12,987 bases of DNA from an uncultured Magnetococcales bacterium (GTDB lineage Bacteria > Pseudomonadota > Magnetococcia > Magnetococcales > Magnetaquicoccaceae): the NCBI GenBank assembly GCA_903913345.1, contig CAIWLA010000332.1, positions 1-12,987 of the forward strand, given 5' to 3'. The notes beneath the pieces were generated by a model. It searched no databases. It was given only the letters and a program-made list of their open reading frames with translations, and was not told the DNA's origin. Every line of letters starts with the position of its first letter. The stretch's first letter is position 1. Of the stretch, positions 1 through 8,825 are shown in pieces. The position numbers and the translations under genes are program-made.

Positions 1-2219
1 GCCGTCACCACCCCCTGGGGATCGCTCCGCATCAGGGTGATGTCCGCCGCCTCCATGGCCACATCGGTCCCGCCCCCCATGGCAATCCCCACATCGGCCC
101 GCGCCAGGGCGGGGGCATCATTGATCCCGTCCCCCACCATGGCCACCACCTGACCCAACCCCTGCAAGCGGCCGATCTCCATCGCCTTCTCCCCCGGCAA
201 CACCTCGGCCAGAATATGGACGATTCCCAACTCGTCGGCAATCGCCTGGGCCGTGCGGCGATTGTCTCCTGTCAACAGGGCCACCGCGATCCCCGCCCGT
301 TGCAGGGCCGCCACCGCCCCCCGGCTGCCGGGACGGACGGTATCCGCCATGGCCAGCACCCCCGCCGCCCGCCCCGCCACCGTCGCCAGAATGGCCGTCT
401 TGCCCGCCTGTTCCAACGCACCCAGGGTATCCTCCAGCCCGGAAACATCCACCCCCGCCGCCGCCATCAACCGCCGGGTGCCAACCAGAACCTCTTGATC
501 CCCGAACCGGGCACGCACCCCCTGACCGGGCAGTGCCTCAAAAAAGTCCGGCTTGAGCAAAGCGAGCTTCTCCTGCCGTGCCTGGGCCACAATGGCCAGG
601 GCGATGGGATGTTCCGATCCCTGCTCCGCCGAGGCCACCCAGGCCAGATCGGCCAATGTCCCGGTCCAATCGGTCAGGATCGGTCGGCCAACCGTCAGGG
701 TGCCGGTTTTGTCGAAGACCACCCAATCCAGGCGATGAGCCGTCTCCAGGGCGGCACTGCCCCGGATCAGGATACCCTGTTCCGCCCCCCGACCGGTCCC
801 CACCAGGATGGAGGTCGGGGTGGCCAGCCCCAGGGCACAGGGACAGGCGATGATCAGGACCGAAACCGCACTCAGCAGGGCATGGGTGAAGGCCGGTTCC
901 GGCCCCAGGAGCCACCAGGCCAGAAAGGTCAGGGTCGCCAGGAGCAGGACCACCGGGACAAAGATGGCCGCGATGCGATCCGCCAGATGGGCAATGGGGG
1001 GTTTGGCCCCCTGTGCCTGACGCACCAGGGTGATAATCTGCGCCAACACCGTATCCTGTCCCACCCGTGTCGCGGTACAGACCAGGGCACCCCGCCCGTT
1101 GAGAGTGCCCCCGATCACCGGCTCCCCGGCCCCCCGCTCCACCGGCAGGGATTCCCCTGTGATCATGGATTCATCGATGGTGGAGGCCCCCTCCAGCACC
1201 ACCCCATCCACCGGTATCTTTTCTCCGGGCCGCACCACCACCCGGTCGCCGGGCAGAACCTGAGAGAGGGGAATCTCCACCTCTGCGGTGCCCCGGATCA
1301 CCCGCGCCATTTTGGGCACCTGCCCGATCAATTGCCGAATGGCCTGGGAGGTCCGCCCCTTGGCGCGGGCTTCGAGAAAACGACCCAGCAAAATCAGGAC
1401 AATAATGGCCCCGGAGGTCTCAAAATAGACCTCCGGGAGAACCCCATTGCGCTCAAAAAGGGCGGGCATGAACAGGGCCAGGAGGGAATAACCATAGGCA
1501 CTGAAGGTGCCAACCGTCACCAGGGTGTGCATGTTGGCCGAGCCATGCCGCAGCAGGGTAAAGGTGCTGCGGTGAAAATACCAACCCACCCAGAACTGGA
1601 GCGGGGTGGTCAGGAGGGCCTGCAGGCCATGGTTGGCCTGAGTGGAGAGGGCCAATCCGTGCCCCATACCGACCATGGGGCCATGGTCCAACAGGAGGAT
1701 GGCCACCAGCAGGGCCAGGCCATAGCCCAGACGGCGGCGCAGTTCCCGGTATTCCCGTTGTCGCTCCTGTTCGGCCCGATCTTCCGGTGAGGTGGCGGTC
1801 GAGGTGGGGAGCAGTTCAAACCCCAGGGACTGCACCACCTGTTGCATCTGGGCAAAATCCACATTTTCGGGAATATAACGCACCTGCACCGTGGCATTGG
1901 CCAGATTGACCTGCACTTGGCGCAGGCCGGGCAGTTGGGAGAGGGCCATCTCGACCCGACGGACGCAGGCGGCACAGGAAAGCCCTCGAATGGTCAAGGT
2001 GGTCTGCTCGTCCGGGACGGTAAAGCCAGCCTGTTCCACATGGGCCACCAGGGTGGTCAGGGGGAGGGCGGTGGTCAGGGTGGCACGGGCGGTTGCCAGA
2101 TTGACGCTGGCCTGCTCAATGCCCGGTTGTTGTTCCAGATGGCGTTGCAGTCGGGCGGAACAGGAGCCGCAGGAGAGGCCAGCGATGGGAAGGGTGATGA
2201 TGGGGGTGGTTTGATTCAT
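1..2219 (-). CDS. copA: Copper-translocating P-type ATPase (CopA-like), 3' end cut by window
   Basis: This is a P1B-type ATPase in the inner membrane that uses ATP to export a soft metal, most likely Cu(I), from the cytoplasm. I read 739 codons without interruption from the ATG at 2219 to the window edge. Two heavy-metal-associated domains come first, with C17-G-S-C20 and C82-A-A-C85 metal sites. A membrane segment with an NMHTLV motif, typical of CopA helix regions, follows. Further on are the actuator motif TGES (354-357), the metal-binding CPC in a membrane helix (459-461), the phosphorylated aspartate in DKTGT (D503), the nucleotide-binding SEHP motif (H537-P538) and GDGIND (696-701). The last two membrane helices, which help set metal specificity, lie outside the window. 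A weak AAAGG lies far upstream of the start. No CueR-type operator is evident in the 83-bp gap behind mscK. Silver or another soft metal cannot be excluded. Confidence 0.95.
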   Translation of the reverse strand, partial: MNQTTPIITLPIAGLSCGSCSARLQRHLEQQPGIEQASVNLATARATLTTALPLTTLVAHVEQAGFTVPDEQTTLTIRGLSCAACVRRVEMALSQLPGLRQVQVNLANATVQVRYIPENVDFAQMQQVVQSLGFELLPTSTATSPEDRAEQERQREYRELRRRLGYGLALLVAILLLDHGPMVGMGHGLALSTQANHGLQALLTTPLQFWVGWYFHRSTFTLLRHGSANMHTLVTVGTFSAYGYSLLALFMPALFERNGVLPEVYFETSGAIIVLILLGRFLEARAKGRTSQAIRQLIGQVPKMARVIRGTAEVEIPLSQVLPGDRVVVRPGEKIPVDGVVLEGASTIDESMITGESLPVERGAGEPVIGGTLNGRGALVCTATRVGQDTVLAQIITLVRQAQGAKPPIAHLADRIAAIFVPVVLLLATLTFLAWWLLGPEPAFTHALLSAVSVLIIACPCALGLATPTSILVGTGRGAEQGILIRGSAALETAHRLDWVVFDKTGTLTVGRPILTDWTGTLADLAWVASAEQGSEHPIALAIVAQARQEKLALLKPDFFEALPGQGVRARFGDQEVLVGTRRLMAAAGVDVSGLEDTLGALEQAGKTAILATVAGRAAGVLAMADTVRPGSRGAVAALQRAGIAVALLTGDNRRTAQAIADELGIVHILAEVLPGEKAMEIGRLQGLGQVVAMVGDGINDAPALARADVGIAMGGGTDVAMEAADITLMRSDPQGVVT

Positions 2220-2263
2220 GGTTGGTTGTCAGCCTTTCATTCAAACTGGGGCAGAGGATCAGG

Positions 2264-2294
2264 GGGTCCAGGGGGAATGCTTCTCCCTGGACCC
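2264..2294. repeat. GC-rich hairpin between the channel gene and copA
   Basis: A perfect 10-bp inverted repeat, GGGTCCAGGG (2264-2273) and CCCTGGACCC (2285-2294), encloses an 11-base loop. It starts nine bases beyond the stop codon of the mechanosensitive channel gene, on the side facing copA. No T-run follows on either strand, so it is not a classical intrinsic terminator. It could attenuate read-through or stabilise the upstream mRNA, or be a copy of a dispersed palindromic repeat. The palindrome at the start of the channel gene shares a CAGGGGGA core with it. Confidence 0.6.
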
Positions 2295-2302
2295 GCAATC
2301 AT

Positions 2303-5300
2303 TCATTCCTGTTGGGCGCGAATCCGCACCTCCTGCTGCGGGAAGGGAATTTCAATGTGATGTTCGATAAATGCCTGGTTGATGCCGGTGTTGAGCCGAT
2401 CCCGAATCACCCAGTTCAACCCCGGATCGGGCAGAAAGACCCGTAATTCAAAATCGAGGGAACTGGCCCCATGGTGGACAAAGAGGGCCTCGGGCGGGGG
2501 ATCCCGCAGGATTTCAACCTGCTGGCGGGCCAGATCCAGCAACAGTTCCTTGACCTGCGCAATATCACTGCCATAGGCCACCCCGATGGGAATGACTATC
2601 CGCAAGGTGGTATTGGCCAGGGTCCAGTTGGTCACCTCCTTGGTGATCAGATCCCGGTTGGGAATCAACTGCTCCTGATAATTCATGTTGAGCACGGTGG
2701 TGGCGCGAATGTTGATGCGGGTGACCCGACCGGTGATGGTGTCGCCAATCGTGATCAAATCCCCCACCCGGATCGGACGTTCCAACAGCAAAATAATGCC
2801 ACTGACAAAATTGGCGACAATCTCCTGCAACCCAAAACCGATGCCCACGCTGATGGCCGCCACCAGCCAGCCGATTTTGGCAATATCCATGTGCAGTTCG
2901 TTGAGGGCGGAGAGCAGGCCGATGATGACAATCAGATAGCGGGAGATGGTCAACACCGCATAACGGGAACCGGAATCCAACGACACCCAGGAAAACAGCA
3001 TCAGTTCGTAGAGGCGCGGCAGGTGTTTCACCACCCAGCCCACCACCAGCAAGGTGACGGCAAAACGGACAAAATCCACCAGTGTCACCAGTACCAATTG
3101 ACCATCGGTGCCGGTGGTGCTGTAGATTGTCAACCCCTTGAGGGCCTGGAAAACCTGTTCGTGGATACCCCAAAAATGGCTCAACAAGACCACCCCGATC
3201 AGGATGAACACCATGCGGAGGGAATCATTGATCTGCTGGGCCATCTGGCTGCGGGTCAGGGTGCCTCGGGCACCGGGGGCCAGGACCATGGGCATCCGGC
3301 GGCGGCGGTGGATCAACACCTCGACGGCGGAGGCCAGGGCACGATAGAGGCCGATCAGGAGAAAAAAAGTGATCACGGTACGAATGCCATTGTAGGCCAG
3401 ATAGGTGGCACCAAAGCGATAACCGGCCATATCCAGCCCCACCACCACCCCCATGAAGAGGATCAACAGCCGACTGATGGCCTTCCAATGGCGGCTGAAC
3501 CGGGCCGCAATGGTCCGTTTGACCGACACACCGGACGGTTGGCCGGCAGCAGCCGTGTGGGCAAAGGCGTGCCGGGGCAGCGGGGCATCGTGGCGGATCA
3601 GGCGGTACAGGGCAAAGGCGGCGGCACACTCAAACAGGGTATAACCCAGGCGAGGCAGGGCCTCATAATGGAAAGGCGGTGCCCGAAAGATAAACCAGGC
3701 CGGCAAAAAGATCAGATAGGCCACCAGACTGATCTCCACCGACCGGGCCAGGCTCTGGGTGACATCCGCTGGCAGATGCAACAGACGTTCTGCCAACCCC
3801 CCCGGAGCCAACAGTTGCCGGTTGGTCCCCCACAACAACCAGAAGGCCGCCACCAGCAACAGCCCGTCTTGGAGGAGATGGTGCAACACCGCCTGCACCA
3901 GGCTGGCCATGGCCGTTGGCAACGGGAGAAAATGGCCGACCAGCATCAACAACAGCAGATAGATCGGTCCTGGCATGGGGATCAGCAGGGTGGCCAACAC
4001 CGCTTCCGGCTCCATCGATTGTGGTTTTTCGGTGGTCGATGCCTGGGGGGTACTGGTTGCCAGGCGGCGCAATTGCCGGTCGGCCCAGAACAACACCAGG
4101 GGCATCAGCAGGAATAAAAAAAACCCGACCAACAAAAACAGCGGCTGGTGCAGGGCATTCCACCCGTAGGCCAGCTCCTCCGCCGTCACGGTGTGGTGCC
4201 AGAGGGTAAAGAGCGCGTTGGGGCGCGTACCGGAAAAGAGTTCGTCCAGGAGTTGTGTCAACAGAACCATCCCCAGGGGAGGGGCATCCTGGATCCAGAA
4301 AATGCGCGACAGGAGAAAGGTTTCCATCTTGCCGAGTGTGGCGGTCCGTTCCAGGGTCAGCAGTTGCAACCGCTGTCCATCGGCTTGCAGATCGAACAGG
4401 AGACGTTTTTCTTCGCTCAACAACTGGCGATAATCGTTGCGCCGTTGGGTGGCCGCCTGGATAAAGATCTCCTTCTGTCCCTCCAAAAGAGGGGTCTGCA
4501 CCGCCTCCATGGCCGTGGCCCAGGCACTGTTCAATTCGGCCAGGGCGGCATCCATGACAAACAGGCGGGGTTGCAAATCGGTCAGTTGTTCCAACAGTTC
4601 GGGATAGAGCGGTTCCCGCAGATCCCAGCGGCGACGGGTGAGGCGTTTATAATTTTCCTTGAGAATATCAGCCGCCAACCCCTGGGAGCCGAACTGCTGG
4701 GTCAAGGTTTCCAGATTTTTCAGTTCATCTTTTTCATTTTGCAGCAAATGTTCCTGCTCGGAAGCGGCACTGACAATCTCGGTGTGCAGTTTGCTGAGAT
4801 CGGCACTCTCTTTTTGCAGACGGGCGATCTCCAGATCCCAATGGGTCAAGAATTTTTCGGTCGGGCTGCTGGCCTCCTGGGCCGCCTGTTCTTTGCGCTG
4901 CAACGCCTCCTGGCGCACCGTGACGACGGCGGCCTGCTGGTTGTTGAGGGCCTCCTGATAGAGGGCAAAGGCCCTCTGTTGGTATTGCTGGGTGGCCTGG
5001 GCCACCTCCAACTGTTTGTCCTGCACGGAGACGGCGGCCATGGCGGCCGTCTGCTCCGCCTCCCAACGCATTCCCTGGGCCTGGGCGATTTGGGCATCGA
5101 TATGGGCATTGTCGGCTTGCAGCGTCAACAACCGTTTTTTGTTGCCATCGGCCTTGGGGATCAAGGTCTGAAATTGCTGATAACCCTCCTGGGCCTGTTT
5201 CAGTCGCTCCTTGGCGGCGAGGCCCTTTTCTGGAATCTGCCCCAGCAACAATTGCCGTTCCTTGGCCTGTGCAGTCAGCGTACCCACCGCCTGGCTGGCC

Positions 5301-5812
5301 TTTTCCAGGGCCTCCTGCACCTGTTTGAAGGCCTCCGGGGTGGGTTTGTCCGGCGTCTTGGGGGGCGGTTGCAGGGCAATCTGGTCCAGGTTTTTTTTCA
5401 GGGCCATTTCCTGGCCGCGCCAATCGGTATGGGTGGTCTGCAGGATTTGCAACCGTTCCACGGTCTCCAGAAACTCTTGCAGCAGGGAGATCCGTTTTTG
5501 CAGCAGGGCGCGTTGCTGTTCCACGGCCTCGTCTTTGCTCTCCTTGGGCAAACCGGCCAGTTCTGCCGTCACGGCCTCCAGCAGGGAGTGGAGCAGGGCG
5601 GGGGCCGGAGAGGGCGTCTCCCACAAGGCCGCGAGGGAAGAAGGGGCCGCCGCAGGCGTCACGGCAACGGACAGGGGAGCCACCGCCGGAGGCGGTACAC
5701 CCTGGGCAGGAGAGGTCGCCAGCAAGAGAAAAAAGAGGGCAGAGAGAAAAGGGACCAACGGCATCAGGGATTTCCAGGCAAAGGAGAGAAACGACGGGTT
5801 CAGGGGGATCAT
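2303..5812 (-). CDS. Large mechanosensitive channel, MscK/MscM (MscS family)
   Basis: This inner-membrane channel would open under membrane tension to release solutes during osmotic downshock. The 1169 residues start with a signal-peptide-like segment ending near A36. A long periplasmic region follows (about 40-545), rich in Gln, Glu and Leu and probably coiled coil, as in the MscS-porin domain. About eleven membrane helices run from 553 to 1010. The last is the glycine/alanine-rich MscS pore helix (981-1010), followed by ERPIRVGD (1011-1018) and a cytoplasmic MscS beta and alpha/beta domain to the end. Size and layout match E. coli MscK and MscM (roughly 1100 residues), and I cannot choose between the two. 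The start is uncertain. The ATG at 5812 lies inside a palindrome with poor ribosome-binding context. The in-frame ATG at 5764 would give a cleaner signal peptide beginning MPLVPFL. copA follows 83 bp downstream and could be cotranscribed. Confidence 0.93.
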   Translation of the reverse strand: MIPLNPSFLSFAWKSLMPLVPFLSALFFLLLATSPAQGVPPPAVAPLSVAVTPAAAPSSLAALWETPSPAPALLHSLLEAVTAELAGLPKESKDEAVEQQRALLQKRISLLQEFLETVERLQILQTTHTDWRGQEMALKKNLDQIALQPPPKTPDKPTPEAFKQVQEALEKASQAVGTLTAQAKERQLLLGQIPEKGLAAKERLKQAQEGYQQFQTLIPKADGNKKRLLTLQADNAHIDAQIAQAQGMRWEAEQTAAMAAVSVQDKQLEVAQATQQYQQRAFALYQEALNNQQAAVVTVRQEALQRKEQAAQEASSPTEKFLTHWDLEIARLQKESADLSKLHTEIVSAASEQEHLLQNEKDELKNLETLTQQFGSQGLAADILKENYKRLTRRRWDLREPLYPELLEQLTDLQPRLFVMDAALAELNSAWATAMEAVQTPLLEGQKEIFIQAATQRRNDYRQLLSEEKRLLFDLQADGQRLQLLTLERTATLGKMETFLLSRIFWIQDAPPLGMVLLTQLLDELFSGTRPNALFTLWHHTVTAEELAYGWNALHQPLFLLVGFFLFLLMPLVLFWADRQLRRLATSTPQASTTEKPQSMEPEAVLATLLIPMPGPIYLLLLMLVGHFLPLPTAMASLVQAVLHHLLQDGLLLVAAFWLLWGTNRQLLAPGGLAERLLHLPADVTQSLARSVEISLVAYLIFLPAWFIFRAPPFHYEALPRLGYTLFECAAAFALYRLIRHDAPLPRHAFAHTAAAGQPSGVSVKRTIAARFSRHWKAISRLLILFMGVVVGLDMAGYRFGATYLAYNGIRTVITFFLLIGLYRALASAVEVLIHRRRRMPMVLAPGARGTLTRSQMAQQINDSLRMVFILIGVVLLSHFWGIHEQVFQALKGLTIYSTTGTDGQLVLVTLVDFVRFAVTLLVVGWVVKHLPRLYELMLFSWVSLDSGSRYAVLTISRYLIVIIGLLSALNELHMDIAKIGWLVAAISVGIGFGLQEIVANFVSGIILLLERPIRVGDLITIGDTITGRVTRINIRATTVLNMNYQEQLIPNRDLITKEVTNWTLANTTLRIVIPIGVAYGSDIAQVKELLLDLARQQVEILRDPPPEALFVHHGASSLDFELRVFLPDPGLNWVIRDRLNTGINQAFIEHHIEIPFPQQEVRIRAQQE

Positions 5813-5819
5813 CCCCCTG
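5801..5819. repeat. Palindrome containing the apparent start codon of the channel gene
   Basis: The sequence CAGGGGGAT-C-ATCCCCCTG is a perfect palindrome with 9-bp arms around one base. As minus-strand RNA it would form a 7-bp GC stem whose five-base loop is AUGAU, which carries the candidate start codon at 5812-5810. It could be a translational control hairpin. It could equally be a dispersed repeat that merely extends the reading frame, with the true start at 5764. Confidence 0.6.
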
Positions 5820-5917
5820 GGGAGCGGGGGGCAGGATGAGATGACCGCACAATCTTCCTCTCATGGAACGGAGGATGCACTTTTTGCCGCACCATCCGTA
5901 TTTTTTTCTGCGTTGTT

Positions 5918-6148
5918 CTACACACCACCTGCGGCCATTTTTTGCATGGCGGCGGAAGAGATGGTGACCCGATAGGCGGAAGAGGAACTGCCCGCCCGGT
6001 TGCCATCCGTGGTCCGTTGCGGCGATTTGTCCCGTTGAGGACTGACAACGCCTTGATTTGTTGTGTTTTCCTTGTTCTGCTTTTGCAGACCGGAGGTGGA
6101 CCGGACCATCTGGTCAACAAGATAAACGGCGACACTGGTGATTCTCAC
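5918..6148 (-). CDS. Small uncharacterised protein (76 aa)
   Basis: This is a possible gene in the 467-bp gap between the methyltransferase and the channel. It starts at a GTG (6148-6146) preceded by GAGG with a nine-base spacer, a good Shine-Dalgarno arrangement, and ends at TAG. The product is hydrophilic, rich in Gln, Ser, Asn and Thr, and has no signal peptide or membrane helix. It has a short conserved-looking N-terminus (MRITSVAVYLVDQ) and a C-terminal VTISSAAMQKMA stretch. Short segments of the VTISS-A type occur near the ends of some small flagellum-associated proteins, but I do not recognise the family and assign no function. About 62% of codons end in G or C, compatible with coding. 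An overlapping reading frame on the same strand looks less protein-like. Confidence 0.5.
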   Translation of the reverse strand: MRITSVAVYLVDQMVRSTSGLQKQNKENTTNQGVVSPQRDKSPQRTTDGNRAGSSSSAYRVTISSAAMQKMAAGGV

Positions 6149-6279
6149 GGGAAAGATCCTCTACGGAAAAACGGTACTGACACACCCTTTATTGCGGTGG
6201 CGATGACCACCTTGCGATGGGTCAAGCAAAGTTTGTACCGAAAGTCAGAAGGGGATCTGCGTTCCGAACGGCCACGGAC

Positions 6280-7830
6280 TCAACGGACCAGCAAGGCCTC
6301 CCTGGCCAAGCCGTCCAGTTTGTGCGCGACCCAGGTTGCGAGGTCATCGAGGGGGAGAGGCCCATCGGCGGCGGGTCGTCCATCGAGGGCGCGGGCCATC
6401 TCCTCCCGGCACTCCGGCTCATTGATCCGCAGAACCAACTCATCCTGCGTGCGGGTGCCGTCCACCTGGTTGAACAGGATCCGGGTCGGGGGATCCAGGG
6501 AGACAGGCTCATGGCGCAGGTTGGTGACCCACTCCTGGCGACGGGCCTGCGCGCGGGCAAAGGACCAGGCTTCGGGATGTCGGGATGGCTGCGCCGCGTA
6601 AGCCGGAGCCTCTGCGGTCGGGACCAACCCCCCGTTGTACAACAGGGACAACAACCACTCTTGCACATTGGCGGACAGTGCCGAACGACTCCAGCCCGCC
6701 CCCTGTTCGCTCACGCTGTGGATCAATTCGGACAACCGGAACGGATGGCCTCTCCTCTCTGCCATGGCGGTCAGCAGCGCGAGGGTCATCGGATGCGCGG
6801 TCTGGATGCGCGCCCCCTGGGGTGTGCTGAACACCCGGAGACCGTCCATCGCGGCGGTCGCCTTTTCGTCGGGTTGCATGAGGCTGTGCAGATAAAAACC
6901 CTCCAATGCGTTCGGGGTCACATTCCGCTGGAGAGCAATATGGTCGCGGCACAGGAGGGTCATGCGGAAACGTCGATTGGTCAGGAAATCCATGTACTGT
7001 TCCCGGAGAAAAATATCGTCGGTCGCATTGAGGAGGGCCTGGGCCTCCGGGCTGAAATTGGTCGTGAACAGGGAGGGCAACTGGGCCTCACCCAGATATT
7101 GCAGACCCACCGATTTGGCCATGTTGTAAAATTGATGAAAATAGAATGGGGTATTGTGATACGCCAGATGATCATGCAACAGATATTTGCCCGCTTTGCC
7201 GGTCAGCAGATCGACTTCACTGGCCAACACCTGCCGGTAGGGGGATTGGGCATCGCAGGCCGCATTATCCCGCAGAAAGGCGAGCAACAGGCGGGCCTGT
7301 GTGGCCTTGTGTTCGGGATCCTCAATGTTCTGGGTGTGAAACTGCATCATCTCCCGCAGGGAACGGATCATGTTCCATCCCGGCAGGGTGTTGTAGGAGA
7401 TGTAGGCGATGCCGTTGGCGGTCAGCAGTTGGCCGGTCTTGCGCAGGATGGCCTGCCGGACGGTGGCATCGACCCACGAGAAGACACCGTGACAGAGGAT
7501 ATAATCAAAAGGTTCCTCTTCCAGCTCCGTGATCGAGAGGTGGCGAAGGGTCACATTGCTCAAGCCGAGTTCGGTCAGGAACTGTTGACCCGTTTCAATC
7601 TGGTTGCGAGAAATATCGATCCCCAGAAAGGAGGCCTGGGGATGGAGTGCGGCCATGGGCAGCAGGTTGACACCGGTGGCGCAACCGATCTCCAACACCC
7701 TGGCCGAACGAAAATCGGGTGGCTGCATCCCGAACAGAGAGCCGATCACCGACAGGTGAGCGGGTCGGCTCTGCTCCAATGGCTTGGACTCGTAAGGAAC
7801 AATGTCATAAGAGAGGGGGTGTGAATCCAT
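6280..7830 (-). CDS. SAM-dependent methyltransferase with regulatory domain (PKMT-like)
   Basis: This 516-residue protein is a class I S-adenosylmethionine methyltransferase with the layout of the protein-lysine methyltransferase group first characterised as Rickettsia PKMT1/PKMT2. It opens with the family's YDIVPYES-type segment (residues 8-15). The SAM-binding motif I, VLEIGCATG, is at 45-53, the acidic residue after strand 2 is D72, and a motif IV-like FDYILCHGVFSWV is at 108-120. The middle third fits the methyltransferase regulatory domain. The last 150 or so residues resemble the winged-helix tail. I chose the ATG at 7830 because family similarity begins there. The frame stays open for 67 more codons upstream, but that stretch looks non-coding and holds a candidate promoter. 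The Shine-Dalgarno is weak. The substrate is unknown, and lysines of a surface protein are only a guess from the Rickettsia enzymes. Confidence 0.88.
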   Translation of the reverse strand: MDSHPLSYDIVPYESKPLEQSRPAHLSVIGSLFGMQPPDFRSARVLEIGCATGVNLLPMAALHPQASFLGIDISRNQIETGQQFLTELGLSNVTLRHLSITELEEEPFDYILCHGVFSWVDATVRQAILRKTGQLLTANGIAYISYNTLPGWNMIRSLREMMQFHTQNIEDPEHKATQARLLLAFLRDNAACDAQSPYRQVLASEVDLLTGKAGKYLLHDHLAYHNTPFYFHQFYNMAKSVGLQYLGEAQLPSLFTTNFSPEAQALLNATDDIFLREQYMDFLTNRRFRMTLLCRDHIALQRNVTPNALEGFYLHSLMQPDEKATAAMDGLRVFSTPQGARIQTAHPMTLALLTAMAERRGHPFRLSELIHSVSEQGAGWSRSALSANVQEWLLSLLYNGGLVPTAEAPAYAAQPSRHPEAWSFARAQARRQEWVTNLRHEPVSLDPPTRILFNQVDGTRTQDELVLRINEPECREEMARALDGRPAADGPLPLDDLATWVAHKLDGLAREALLVR

Positions 7831-7918
7831 ACTCGGTACTCGCAAAAACAGCCCTTTGGTGGTGGGGATTGGTCGATTGTGACCGGTCAAGGGCGGCATT
7901 GACCACAAACAGCCACTC

Positions 7919-7948
7919 ATCCTATCAAACAGATCCACCCCATGTAAA
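7919..7948 (-). promoter_or_regulatory. Candidate sigma-70-type promoter for the methyltransferase gene
   Basis: On the minus strand TTTACA (7948-7943) and TAGGAT (7924-7919) are 18 bases apart, matching the -35 and -10 consensus at 5/6 and 4/6 positions. Transcription would begin near 7912, giving a leader of about 80 bases before the ATG at 7830. This would separate the methyltransferase from the amidase group upstream. The call rests on consensus matching only. Confidence 0.3.
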
Positions 7949-8046
7949 AGCAGAAAACCAACAGAATCCTCAAAAGCATCCATCCCGCACCCGATTGTCC
8001 ACCCACACACCGGAAGCCGGTTCAAAACCACCCATGCTCTGTGACA

Positions 8047-8781
8047 TCAACGTGAGTCGAGTCGCTGACAATGCCACTTGGCCGCCGTTATGATCACATC
8101 GACCACCTTGTGTTGAAAATCCGGATCGGACACTTCCAACTCTTGCTCGCGATTGATAATGATACCCGCCTCCAGGAGAACAGCAGGCATCTCTGCATTT
8201 TTCAGCACCACGAGATCATCAAATTGATAAATACCACGAAGGGGATCCAGGAGCGGTCTGTTCTCCCCACGGATCGGCTCGGCATGATGCAGACTGGGGT
8301 GATGGCCGTTTCTGAGAAGGCCATCGGCCATATCGCTCGCAACCTGGATGCTTTCATCCAGGTAGACGTTTTTTCCTGACACAAACAATCCATACCCACG
8401 AAATCGGTCACTGTAGAGATGTGATGTGCCTTTCCACTCCCAAGGAAGTAAATACTGGGGTTGTGCCGAATCGTGGTGAATGGAGACAAGAAGAGTCGCC
8501 TTGGCCTCTTGGGCGATTCGTGGCCTGTCCAATAATTGAACTTTGGAACCATTCGGATTGATGAGGATGGCCTGCATGTGGTTGGACAGGGCGGCGTTGT
8601 ACAGTAGCGTGGCCAATTGGACATTGAAATCCCACTCCGGTTTCCCCCGCGCACTCCTTGCTCCTGCAGCCTGACGATCATGCCCTATATCAATGGCCAA
8701 CCGACAATTTTCATACTCTGCCGTGACGACTGTCGGGCAAAACAGGATACATCCCAGCAGAAGGGCGTAAAATTTGAGCAT
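8047..8781 (-). CDS. Periplasmic N-acetylmuramoyl-L-alanine amidase (Amidase_3)
   Basis: This zinc hydrolase would cleave the bond between N-acetylmuramic acid and L-alanine in peptidoglycan, separating stem peptides from glycan strands. From the ATG at 8781 it has 244 residues. A signal peptide (1-21) ends in VTA. The Amidase_3 zinc ligands appear as H34 in IDIGHD, E49, and H102 in SIHHDS, with the catalytic glutamate E204 in LLEAG. There is no SH3, SPOR or LysM cell-wall-binding domain. It is a compact single-domain enzyme. Position 11 is a cysteine after LLG, but the hydrophobic core continues past it, so I favour cleavage by signal peptidase I over a lipoprotein. The start is debatable. 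A GTG at 8829 overlaps the stop of the preceding gene and would add 16 residues. A hairpin (8784-8800) ends two bases before the ATG, which suggests coupled translation. Confidence 0.9.
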   Translation of the reverse strand: MLKFYALLLGCILFCPTVVTAEYENCRLAIDIGHDRQAAGARSARGKPEWDFNVQLATLLYNAALSNHMQAILINPNGSKVQLLDRPRIAQEAKATLLVSIHHDSAQPQYLLPWEWKGTSHLYSDRFRGYGLFVSGKNVYLDESIQVASDMADGLLRNGHHPSLHHAEPIRGENRPLLDPLRGIYQFDDLVVLKNAEMPAVLLEAGIIINREQELEVSDPDFQHKVVDVIITAAKWHCQRLDSR

Positions 8782-8783
8782 TA

Positions 8784-8800
8784 TGTCGGCAAAACCGACA
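8784..8800 (-). promoter_or_regulatory. Hairpin just upstream of the amidase start codon
   Basis: TGTCGG (8784-8789) and CCGACA (8795-8800) form a perfect 6-bp stem with a five-base loop, ending two bases before the preferred ATG at 8781. No Shine-Dalgarno is visible at this ATG. A ribosome finishing the upstream gene at 8826 would come within about 45 bases and could melt the stem, so coupled translation is plausible. If the GTG at 8829 is used, the hairpin is within the coding sequence. Confidence 0.4.
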
Positions 8801-8825
8801 CGCAACACGACCTGGTGGCGGATCG

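Noticed and set aside
4148..5839. A 563-codon open frame on the plus strand opposite the channel gene
   Set aside because: It is antisense to the well-supported MscS-family gene and encodes a low-complexity Gln/Gly/Leu-rich product with no recognisable motif. The same holds for the long plus-strand frames at 216-1790, 2471-4117, 6217-7824, 8850-10025 and 10103-11335.
4734..5864. A 376-codon minus-strand frame overlapping the channel gene in another frame
   Set aside because: Its product is Gly/Pro/Arg-rich and without family resemblance, while the channel frame gives a coherent signal peptide and periplasmic domain.
5866..5910. Possible terminator: GGATG/CATCC followed by a run of seven Ts on the plus strand
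   Set aside because: The stem is short and bulged with a long loop, and no plus-strand gene precedes it.
5809..6135. A 108-codon minus-strand frame overlapping the small 76-residue gene
   Set aside because: It has no convincing ribosome-binding site, is rich in Arg, Pro and Ser without a motif, and runs into the channel gene start. The GTG-started frame is the better candidate.
6195..6225. GGTGG/CCACC inverted repeat and a TTGACC element upstream of the small gene
   Set aside because: The stem is only five base pairs with no T-run, and no -10 element lies at a suitable distance from TTGACC, so neither a terminator nor a promoter can be supported.
7831..8031. A 67-residue N-terminal extension of the methyltransferase
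   Set aside because: Family similarity starts at the ATG at 7830, the extension resembles no domain, and it overlaps a candidate promoter.
8747..8781. Lipoprotein signal at the amidase N-terminus (LLGC)
   Set aside because: The hydrophobic core continues well past the cysteine and a better signal peptidase I site (VTA) follows.
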